DNA of 60,248 nucleotides, taken from the NCBI GenBank assembly GCA_016213775.1, contig JACQZR010000203.1, positions 1-60,248 on the forward strand, given 5' to 3'. This document shows, piece by piece, positions 1-6,485 of the stretch. Within the stretch, counting starts at the first letter, position 1, and each line of letters opens with the position of its first letter. A program made the translations under genes and the position numbers. The notes below the pieces were generated by a model, which was not told the DNA's origin, made no database searches, and saw only the letters and a program-made list of their open reading frames with translations. This DNA comes from Acidobacteriota bacterium. GTDB taxonomy: Bacteria > Acidobacteriota > Terriglobia > Bryobacterales > Bryobacteraceae.

Positions 1-80
1 AGCCGATTCCTGGTTGCCTCAACACACCTCAGGCAGCGATAGGCTAAAGGCGAAGCGGAGAATCGACGATTTTCTTGAGT

Positions 81-345
81 ATGCCGGAATCCTTCGTCGA
101 CTACTTCGTTTGTGATCCTGTTCGGCCGGACTATGCGGTGCATGCCAGGATCGATGCGGAACTACGCAATTGCGACGGGCTGTGGAACCGGGGCGCCACC
201 ATGGCGATGCTGTTTCCCGGATATTTTGCGGCCTCGGATGCAGAACGGCTGGAGTGGATTCCGGCGGTGATGGAACGGTTGGAGTGGAATAGTAAACATG
301 GCGGGCCGGGCGAACCGTTTGTAAGGTATCTCGGCGGAGGCAGCC
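81..345 (+). pseudogene. possible gene fragment of unknown function
   Basis: An open frame of about 88 codons has third positions rich in G/C and a natural-looking composition (stretches such as FPGYFAASDAERLEWIPAVM). It then runs on antisense into the esterase remnant that starts near 360. I do not recognise the family. The frame is open from position 48, after a stop at 45-47. The abrupt change of coding strand near 345-365 suggests a rearrangement joined the end of one gene to the middle of another. It could also be chance open frame. Confidence 0.25.
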
Positions 346-359
346 AGACGGGTGGTGAT

Positions 360-800
360 TGTGCGCACCACTGGCGCGATGGCCGCTACCTTATCCGAAA
401 GTTCGCAGCCTGCGCGATGGGACATCAACCCGCCGTTCGAGATGCCGGTGATGTAAACGCGTGCCGGGTCCGCGTTGTGCTTTGTCACCATACTGTCGAT
501 GAGGGCGGAGAGGAATTTGATGTCATCCACGTTCTCGCGGTGCGCCAGCCATGAGGGGATGTTGCGGCCGTCGTTCCATTTCTTCTGGTAGCCGTTCGGG
601 TAGACGACGAGAATAGCGCCGAGGGTGTGGAAGGCGGAGGCCCGAACCATGCGAGCGGCGTCGCCGCCGGAGCCTTGCAGAACAAGGACGAGGGGCAGTC
701 TCGACGGGCGCGCCGGCGGGGAATAGAGCAGGTAGGTTCGCGTGCGGCCATCGACCACGATGGATTCCTGCGACGGTTCGGCGGCCATCGACGCGCACAC
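360..800 (-). pseudogene. truncated secreted esterase (PHB depolymerase / LpqC-like alpha/beta hydrolase)
   Basis: The frame gives a clear N-terminal half of a poly(3-hydroxybutyrate) depolymerase or feruloyl-esterase-like hydrolase. It has a VLQGSGGDA oxyanion-type turn near residue 41 and the nucleophile elbow GISNGG at 119-124 (Ser121). After about residue 145 (IAPVV) the homology-like composition ends and the remaining residues look like antisense noise, so the catalytic Asp and His are missing. Upstream of the GTG at 800 the in-frame codons encode a hydrophobic signal-like run (LAALLVKAVCASMAA), but a TGA cuts off any ATG. Both ends therefore look damaged. Family membership is inferred from the motif. 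That the gene is broken is seen directly. Confidence 0.65.
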
Positions 801-892
801 CGCCTTGACCAGGAGAGCAGCCAGCCGTCATCGCATGAGTTCCATTGTGCGCCAATGGAAGGTCGCTATAATGCGGCTAGTCACTCTCTCCA

Positions 893-2365
893 ATGAAATC
901 CATCTGGGCATTCCTTTTTGTATGCGTGATCGCCACAGCAGGCGAGTTGCAGGACGACCTCAAGGCGCGGCGCGCGCGGCTGCTGGACTCGCTGCAGAAG
1001 CAGTTTGGTCCAGCGGTGATGCTGATTGTGCGGAGCGCGCCAGAGCAGGTGTATTCGCGCGATGTGGAATTTGAATACCGGCAGGACAGCAACCTTTATT
1101 ACCTGACGGCGATGGATCAAGCAGACACGACGGTGGTGTTGATGCCGGGCAATACGACGCGCAAGGAGATCCTCTTTGTGAAGCCGAAGAACGCCGCCCG
1201 GGAACACTGGACAGGCAAGGTGCTGACCATCGAGAAGGCGGCCGAGCATACGGGAATCGAGACAGTATACGCCAACACGGAACTGGAACCGTTTCTGGAT
1301 TCCGTTTTGAGCGGCGACGCTTATCGTCCACGCCGGCCCGGCGATTTGCCGAGTGCGCCTCCGAAGGACCTCGAAGTCTTTCTTGGTGCGATCCGGTCCG
1401 GGACGGCGAAAGTGGCCTTGCCGTTGGATGTCAGGGCGCGGTTGGGCGCGCCGCCGACCAACGCGATGGAGTTCGCCAATCAGATGCGCGAGCGCTTTGC
1501 CGGCTTCACGGTGGTGGATGGTTCGCGCGCCATTTACGCGTTGCGGCAAGTGAAGACTTCCTATGAACGGAAGCTGCTGGAACAGAGCGCGGCCATCTCC
1601 AACGACGCGCACCTTGCGGGCATGCGCACAACAAAACCGGGAGTCTATGAGTATCAGGTGAAGGCCACAATGGAAGGCGTGTATCGCGATCGCGGGGCGT
1701 TTGGGTGGGGCTATCCCTCCATCATCGGGTCTGGCCCGAATGCGACGATTCTGCACTATTCGAAGGCGAGCCGGCGGATGGATAGCGGCGAACTGCTGCT
1801 GGTGGATGCGGCGGCGAACTATCAATACTACACGGTGGACATCACGCGGACGTATCCGGTGAGCGGCAGGTTCTCGCCTGAGCAGCGGGACATCTATCGC
1901 ATCGTGTACAAGGCGCAGGAAGAGGCGATGAAGCTGGCGCGGCCTGGCGCGCGGCTGCGGGATTTGCACGCGCGGACGATCGAGGTGATCAAGGAAGGAC
2001 TGCTGCAACTGGGGCTGATCAGCGACACGAACGGGGCGCAGTATCACACCTGGTACACGCACGGATCGACGCATTACATCGGGATTGATGTGCATGACGT
2101 GGGCGATCAGGAGGTGCCGCCGGCGCCGGGACACGCCTTCACCATCGAGCCGGGCATCTATATTCAGGAGACGGCTTTGGACACGCTGCCGAACACGCCG
2201 GAGAACGCGGCGTTCAAGGTGAAGGTGAAGCCGGCGTTTGAGAAGTACAAGAACATCGGCGTGCGGATTGAAGATTCGTTCCTGCTCACCGGGGCGGGTC
2301 TGGTGCAATTGTCCAAGCCGGTGCCGCGCACGATTGAGGAGATCGAGGCGTTCCTAAAAAAGTAG
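893..2365 (+). CDS. Secreted Xaa-Pro aminopeptidase (M24B, aminopeptidase P family)
   Basis: This 490-residue metallopeptidase removes the N-terminal residue from peptides with proline in second position. An N-terminal signal peptide (about residues 1-17, ending near ATAG) points to the periplasm. The N-terminal aminopeptidase P domain covers about 20-200 and the pita-bread M24 domain about 220-485. The expected dinuclear metal ligands are visible: D305 (LLLVDAAA), D316 (TVDITRTYP), H394 (HGSTHYIG), E419 (FTIEPGIY) and E460 (VRIEDSF). The length fits the family. The gene is followed 22 bases later by a small secreted protein on the same strand, so the two may be co-transcribed. Family assignment is confident. 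The substrate is inferred. Confidence 0.93.
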   Translation: MKSIWAFLFVCVIATAGELQDDLKARRARLLDSLQKQFGPAVMLIVRSAPEQVYSRDVEFEYRQDSNLYYLTAMDQADTTVVLMPGNTTRKEILFVKPKNAAREHWTGKVLTIEKAAEHTGIETVYANTELEPFLDSVLSGDAYRPRRPGDLPSAPPKDLEVFLGAIRSGTAKVALPLDVRARLGAPPTNAMEFANQMRERFAGFTVVDGSRAIYALRQVKTSYERKLLEQSAAISNDAHLAGMRTTKPGVYEYQVKATMEGVYRDRGAFGWGYPSIIGSGPNATILHYSKASRRMDSGELLLVDAAANYQYYTVDITRTYPVSGRFSPEQRDIYRIVYKAQEEAMKLARPGARLRDLHARTIEVIKEGLLQLGLISDTNGAQYHTWYTHGSTHYIGIDVHDVGDQEVPPAPGHAFTIEPGIYIQETALDTLPNTPENAAFKVKVKPAFEKYKNIGVRIEDSFLLTGAGLVQLSKPVPRTIEEIEAFLKK

Positions 2366-2387
2366 GCGCGCTACACTGGTCAATAGC

Positions 2388-2954
2388 ATGAGCATTGTTC
2401 GCGCTGGGTTCCTGATCTGCTGCTTCAGTGCAGCTTTGGCCGGCCAGAATGGCCAAGGTATCGCTCCTGTCTGGGATGTGCGTTCGATGCTTCGCCAGTT
2501 GGTGGAGCAAACGCAGAGTTTCAGTGCCGCGATAGAGCGGCTGAAGGTGCAGGAATGGATCTCCGCCGGGGCATCGAGCACCTATGCCCGGCAGCAGGAT
2601 GTAGTGAAGACGCAGGCCGGTTATCTGAGGACGGTGGCGGTCAAGCTGGCCGAGGATCCGGAGAAGCTGTCGTTGGCGCTGGACGCCTATTTCCGGCTGC
2701 AATCGATGGAGACGTTCGCCATATCGCTGGCCGAAGCGGCGGGGAGGTATCAAGATTCGCAGGCGGCGCAGCAGGTGCAGGAACTGGTGAGCAGGAACTC
2801 AGCGACGGCGACCAAACTGCGTCAGTACGTGATGGATCTTTCCGTCACCAAGGAACAGGAATACACCATAGTGGAGAAGGAAGCGCACCGTTGCCAGGCG
2901 ATGCTGAATCAGCCGCCTCCGGTGGGACGGCCGGCGACCAAGGGGAAAAAGTGA
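2388..2954 (+). CDS. Secreted hypothetical protein, helical
   Basis: A 188-residue protein of no family I recognise. It starts with a signal peptide (RAGFLICCFSAALAG). The rest is a mostly helical, Gln/Ala/Glu-rich mature part without membrane segments, and a basic tail (PATKGKK). It lies 22 bases downstream of the aminopeptidase and its TGA overlaps the GTG start of the Cys-rich protein at 2951 (GTGA). These three genes look like one transcription unit. A periplasmic role is inferred from the signal peptide only. Confidence 0.75.
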   Translation: MSIVRAGFLICCFSAALAGQNGQGIAPVWDVRSMLRQLVEQTQSFSAAIERLKVQEWISAGASSTYARQQDVVKTQAGYLRTVAVKLAEDPEKLSLALDAYFRLQSMETFAISLAEAAGRYQDSQAAQQVQELVSRNSATATKLRQYVMDLSVTKEQEYTIVEKEAHRCQAMLNQPPPVGRPATKGKK

Positions 2955-3283
2955 GCGAGATTCTAACCTACACTTGCACCATTTGCGCAGAGGAATCGAC
3001 TTCCATCTGCGTGTTTTGCACGAAAGACTCGTGCCCGAATCATCTCTGCGCGAAATGCAATCGTTGCAGTGATTGCTGTGAATGCGACAACTACCGCGGC
3101 AGGCTAGGTCACAGTGCCGTGCGCCAAGGTCTTGACAATGAGGGCCAGCAGGTTCCAGGCCACGAGAATGGCAAAGAGGAGGTTCATGCGGCTGAGGAGG
3201 ACGCGACGGTCCACGCGCCAGCAGTACAGGCCGAGGGCGAGAGCCACGAGCTTGACGGCGAGAAGCGCGGCGAAGGGGTTTGA
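2951..3283 (+). CDS. Small Cys-rich zinc-finger-like protein with read-through tail
   Basis: The GTG start overlaps the preceding stop (GTGA), which suggests coupling. The first 50 residues hold about twelve cysteines and one histidine in CxxC-type pairs (CTICAEE, CVFCTKD, CPNHLCAKCNRC, CCECD), consistent with one or two structural zinc sites. After residue about 52 the protein becomes a Glu/His/Ala-rich tail. That tail is entirely antisense to the membrane-protein gene at 3104-3406, so it is probably not ancestral and the original stop may have been lost. The Cys-rich part is seen directly. The zinc role and the short ancestral length are inferred. Confidence 0.55.
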   Translation: MSEILTYTCTICAEESTSICVFCTKDSCPNHLCAKCNRCSDCCECDNYRGRLGHSAVRQGLDNEGQQVPGHENGKEEVHAAEEDATVHAPAVQAEGESHELDGEKRGEGV

Positions 3284-3406
3284 GAAATTTCTGAGGGCGA
3301 AGCGCACCACGGGATTACCCTCTTCCACTCCGTGCAGGAGAAAGGCAATCGTTGTCAGCAAATCCAGAAGTTGCAGATAGCTGTAGGCGACGAGAGATTG
3401 GGTCAT
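3104..3406 (-). CDS. DUF5658-like small integral membrane protein
   Basis: This 100-residue protein has three to four hydrophobic helices. The N-terminal pattern (YLQLLDLLTTIAFLLHGVEEGNPV) resembles DUF5658 proteins, where the Asp/Thr and the E-x-NP turn are conserved. Function is unknown. The gene converges with and overlaps the tail of the Cys-rich gene by about 180 bases. Its hydrophobic periodicity and motif make it the better-supported frame in the overlap. Confidence 0.65.
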   Translation of the reverse strand: MTQSLVAYSYLQLLDLLTTIAFLLHGVEEGNPVVRFALRNFSNPFAALLAVKLVALALGLYCWRVDRRVLLSRMNLLFAILVAWNLLALIVKTLAHGTVT

Positions 3407-3594
3407 TTGCTCGCGCAGAATCCTTTTGCTGACCCAATGTAGCGCTCCCTGGTGGATAGTCTCAATGGTGATGTCGGCCCAGTACGGTACGGATTTTTGC
3501 TGGTACGATCCAGGCAGTACTCACACGCAAAATGTGACTGCCGTCCACAATGACGTTAGCCACCAGTGTTCCGATATGATAAAAGGATCACCTT

Positions 3595-3600
3595 AAGGAG
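3595..3600 (+). promoter_or_regulatory. Shine-Dalgarno AAGGAG deciding a TTG start
   Basis: AAGGAG sits 8 bases before the TTG at 3609. No ATG or GTG is suitably placed, so this site fixes the start of the first SMR-like gene. Confidence 0.7.
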
Positions 3601-3608
3601 CCGCAAGA

Positions 3609-4004
3609 TTGGAGCAAACGCCATCCTCACGTCCATCATTCCGATTCAGCCGTAAGCAGTCCATCGCCCTTGTCGCCGCATGCACTATTTTTGGAGCGAC
3701 CGCGCAGATGCTCATCAAAACGGGAGCAGAGCAGTTGAAGGGGGCGGGGCCAATTGCGATGTTGATGAACCCCTATGTATTCGGCGGCTATAGTTTGTAC
3801 GGGCTTTTTACGGTTTCCCTGACGCTCGCCTTGCGGGATGGGGAGCTTTCGATTCTCTATCCGGTGATCTCGCTGACTTACGTTTGGGTGACGATTCTTT
3901 CCAGCGTCATATTCCATGAAGCCATCACGGTGACGAAACTGCTTGGCATTTCGGTAATCGTGGCCGGAGTTGCCGTGTTGGGTATGGGTGGGAAGAAGCA
4001 GTGA
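3609..4004 (+). CDS. SMR/EamA-like small membrane transporter, subunit A
   Basis: A 131-residue protein with a cytoplasmic Arg-rich N-terminus and four predicted transmembrane helices, the size of a small multidrug-resistance or ArnE/ArnF-type half transporter of the DMT superfamily. Family-like features are FGATAQMLIKTGAEQL in helix 1, ALRDGELSILYPVISLTYVWV in the middle, and the final GISVIVAGV helix. The SILYPV motif is shared with the next gene. The canonical SMR membrane glutamate of helix 1 is not obvious. The stop overlaps the GTG of the partner by four bases (GTGA), which suggests a heterodimer made in equal amounts. The substrate is unknown; lipid-linked sugar or amphipathic compounds are possible from the ArnEF comparison. 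Confidence 0.8.
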   Translation: MEQTPSSRPSFRFSRKQSIALVAACTIFGATAQMLIKTGAEQLKGAGPIAMLMNPYVFGGYSLYGLFTVSLTLALRDGELSILYPVISLTYVWVTILSSVIFHEAITVTKLLGISVIVAGVAVLGMGGKKQ

Positions 4005-4357
4005 CGACACCCGTCTCCTCGATGCTGCTGGTGTTGGTGGCAGCATTTCTGGGCAGCTTTGGCGCGGTGTTTCTGAAGGCCGGGGCAACGCGGCTGCATC
4101 GCAACATTTCCTCACTGCTGTACAACTATCATTTGATGGCGGGGGTGGCGCTCTACATCGCCTCTTCGTATTTTTTTGTGTTGGGGGTGCGGCAGGGGGA
4201 ACTGAGTGTGTTGTACCCGATGGTGTCGCTCGGTTCGGTCGGAACGCTGATCTGGAGCCGGATCTTTTTTGGGGAGCCGTTCACGCGCGAGAAGTTCATC
4301 GGGCTGGGGATGATTCTTTCGGGGATTATCCTGTTGTTCGCCGGCAGCCGCGTCTGA
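4001..4357 (+). CDS. SMR/EamA-like small membrane transporter, subunit B
   Basis: A 118-residue partner of the preceding gene with four hydrophobic helices. It carries the same central pattern (GVRQGELSVLYPMVSLGSV) and a terminal IGLGMILSGIILL helix. The GTG start lies inside the previous stop, so translation is probably coupled. Paired genes of this kind form asymmetric dimers in the ArnE/ArnF, YkkC/YkkD and EbrA/EbrB families. Which of these applies cannot be told here. No regulator or pathway gene lies next to the pair. Confidence 0.8.
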   Translation: MTTPVSSMLLVLVAAFLGSFGAVFLKAGATRLHRNISSLLYNYHLMAGVALYIASSYFFVLGVRQGELSVLYPMVSLGSVGTLIWSRIFFGEPFTREKFIGLGMILSGIILLFAGSRV

Positions 4358-4479
4358 GCGGGGCCGCAACAGCCGTCCCAGGCAAGTGACCCGAAAGCAA
4401 TCTGATTGCGCAACAAGAAGATAGATGCGATAGGATCGTCTATCTTCCTATGCACGAAAACCGGGACCGCCTTTCCGGC

Positions 4480-5196
4480 GAGACACTGACGGGCAGGGCC
4501 CAATCGTCATCGGGGACCGGGAGCCAGGTGCGGTTGGCGCCGGCACCGGGGCGTTGGAGGCGTGCGGCTCGCGATAGTGTCGCAGGGCAAACGCATCGTT
4601 GCGGTGACGGCGCAGGTAGTGGAGCGCGTGATCGGTGTAAATGTCGGGAGTGGGCCTCGGAACTGCGTCTGCTTGCCTTCCGCTTCCAGCAGCGGGTCGA
4701 TGGGGCCTGAGCCGCCCCCAAGGAAACCGGCGAAGTATTCAATGCCGTAGGGGGTGGGGTGGAATTCGGGTTTGAACCGAGGTGCCACTTGCCTACAAGT
4801 CCCGTGCGATAGCGGGCTACGCGGAGCAGTTTGGGCCAGACGGGGAGATTGCGAGGGAGTCCATTGGCGGCGTCCGTTTCAGGGGAGAGGTAGTCTTCGA
4901 TGCCGGTTTCGAGGGTGTAGCGGCTCGTCATCAGACTCGCACACGCGGGGCTGCAAACGGGCGTGGTGACGAAGCTGCTCGTGAAGTAAGCGCGTTCGCG
5001 GGCGAGACGGTCGAGTTTGGGGGCAGGCGTCGCGGTTGCCAGAGTGGCCGAGGGTCCAGACGGCCTGGTCGTCAGAGTAGAGGAAGACGATGTTGGGCTT
5101 GCGGGCCGCGGCGCGGAGTAGGGGCGTCGCGACGGAGGCAAGGAAAGCGCGGCGGGTGGGGAGCCATGGAGGTGATTGTAGTCTGTGTGAAGCCAA
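4480..5196 (-). pseudogene. Decayed arylsulfatase (sulfatase family) remnant
   Basis: Sulfatase sequence is readable only by switching frame at least twice. A Tat-like leader (PTRRAFLASVATPLL) and the metal-binding KPNIVFLYSDDQ lie in one frame (about 5155-5070). A second frame holds KLDRLARERAYFTSSFVTTPVCSPA and LVGKWHLGS (about 5010-4780). A third holds the YGIEYFAGFLGG segment (about 4760-4680). The formylglycine motif CxPxR has become CSPAC, so the essential Arg is lost. The C-terminal half is absent. The lesions are seen directly; loss of activity is inferred. Confidence 0.8.
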
Positions 5197-5201
5197 GCTT
5201 T

Positions 5202-5249
5202 GCCAACAAATTTGTTGACAACGGATTTGTTGGCTCCTAAACTATTGTC
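5202..5249 (+). promoter_or_regulatory. Sigma70-type promoter inside an inverted-repeat operator, leaderless start
   Basis: TTGACA (5215-5220) and TAAACT (5238-5243) are separated by exactly 17 bases. The -10 box ends six bases before the ATG at 5250, so transcription should start at or next to the start codon. No Shine-Dalgarno sequence is present. The -35 box and spacer lie within a 10-base inverted repeat, GCCAACAAAT (5202-5211) and ATTTGTTGGC (5225-5234). The left arm is also part of an internal CAACAAATTTGTTG palindrome. This looks like a repressor site controlling the two ATPase genes; the repressor is not in view. Confidence 0.7.
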
Positions 5250-6485
5250 ATGAAGCAACATTCTCTCAAACGAGCCACTGGCAACTGGGTCACGGGGGAC
5301 CAGTTCTGGGATCGCGAGGAGGAACTTGCGCTTTTCCTGGAACGCCTGGAGGAAGGCGCAAATCTATTGCTCACCGCACCACGTCGTATCGGAAAGACAA
5401 GTTTGCTGAAAGAGGCCATGCTCCGTCTGGAAGGGCGGTACGTTTGCCTGTTCGCCGACTTGCAGAAAGCTGAGAGCGCGGCTGATGCAATTGCTGAGAT
5501 ATGCCTCGCAACTGCTTCGTTTGAAGACACTTGGGGAAAGGTCAAGAGATTATTCAGCAATGTTCTCCCGGACAACATGGACGTCAAATACAAGGACATC
5601 AGCGTTCATTTGCGGAGTGGATTGAATGCGGCGAATTGGCGTGGGAGAGGCGATGAGGTTCTGGATTCGCTCGCCGGAGCGGACAAACCCGTCGCCATCT
5701 TTCTGGACGAAGTGGCAATCCTGGTGAACCGCTTGCTGCGCGGGCCGGATTATCAGGTAACCGCTGAGCGCAAGAAGGATGTGGATGCGCTGCTGTCGTG
5801 GTTGCGGGCAGCTTGCCTCCGGCACCAAGGCAGGATCCGGTTCGTGGTGACCGGCTCCATCGGCCTGGAGCCGCTAGTCCGGCAGGCAGGATTGAGCGCA
5901 ACGCTCAACGCCTTCACCCCGTTCACCATTGGACCGTGGAGGCGAGAGATTGCCGCGGGCTGTTTGCATGCCCTGGCCAATGGCTACGAGGTGACAATTG
6001 GGACTGAGGCGATGGACCAGATGCTGGATCAGCTTGGTGTTTTCATTCCGCATCACGTGCAGATGTTCTTCGATCACGTGTACCAGGAAGCCCGCCTGGC
6101 CAAAACGCAGGAAGTGACCGTGGCGATGGTCAACGAGGTGTACCAGCATTCCATGCTGGGCATCCGCGGGCATGTCGAGTTGAGTCATATGGAAGAGCGG
6201 TTGAAGATGGCGTTGGGACCGAAGCTGGACGTTCTGGCGCTGGATTTGCTGACCGAAGCCGCGGTACATGGAGATCTCACTGAAGGCTCGGCGCGCGCGT
6301 TGGCGATGGAGCAGTTTGGGACGGACTGGGCCGGGCCGTTGCGAGATGTGCTGGGAATCCTGGAGCATGACGGCTACTTGCGGCCGGCTGATGAGCGGTA
6401 TGTGTTCGAATCGAAGCTGTTGCGGGAATGGTGGCGGGCGCGGTTCCGCTTTGCGTATGTTCCCGTGGCACAGAGGCAGAAGTGA
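5250..6485 (+). CDS. STAND-type P-loop ATPase (archaeal-ATPase-like), first of a coupled pair
   Basis: This 411-residue ATPase shows an N-terminal WDREEEL box (about 20-26), the Walker A APRRIGKTS (43-51, of the xPRRxGK[ST] type seen in the MNS/archaeal ATPase branch of STAND proteins), Walker B VAIFLDE (148-154) and a sensor-like VVTGS (199-203). A helical region and a C-terminal winged-helix-like segment (about 330-400) follow. There is no signal peptide and no nuclease, protease or TIR-like effector domain that I can see. The stop shares its A with the ATG of the next gene (TGATG), so the pair is probably translated together. Such proteins act as nucleotide-dependent switches. The actual role is unknown; a conflict or signalling role is inference. 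Confidence 0.85.
   Translation: MKQHSLKRATGNWVTGDQFWDREEELALFLERLEEGANLLLTAPRRIGKTSLLKEAMLRLEGRYVCLFADLQKAESAADAIAEICLATASFEDTWGKVKRLFSNVLPDNMDVKYKDISVHLRSGLNAANWRGRGDEVLDSLAGADKPVAIFLDEVAILVNRLLRGPDYQVTAERKKDVDALLSWLRAACLRHQGRIRFVVTGSIGLEPLVRQAGLSATLNAFTPFTIGPWRREIAAGCLHALANGYEVTIGTEAMDQMLDQLGVFIPHHVQMFFDHVYQEARLAKTQEVTVAMVNEVYQHSMLGIRGHVELSHMEERLKMALGPKLDVLALDLLTEAAVHGDLTEGSARALAMEQFGTDWAGPLRDVLGILEHDGYLRPADERYVFESKLLREWWRARFRFAYVPVAQRQK

Noticed and set aside
881-2308. Long minus-strand open frame opposite the aminopeptidase
   Set aside because: Arg/His/Leu-rich antisense shadow of a well-supported gene with all metal ligands on the plus strand.
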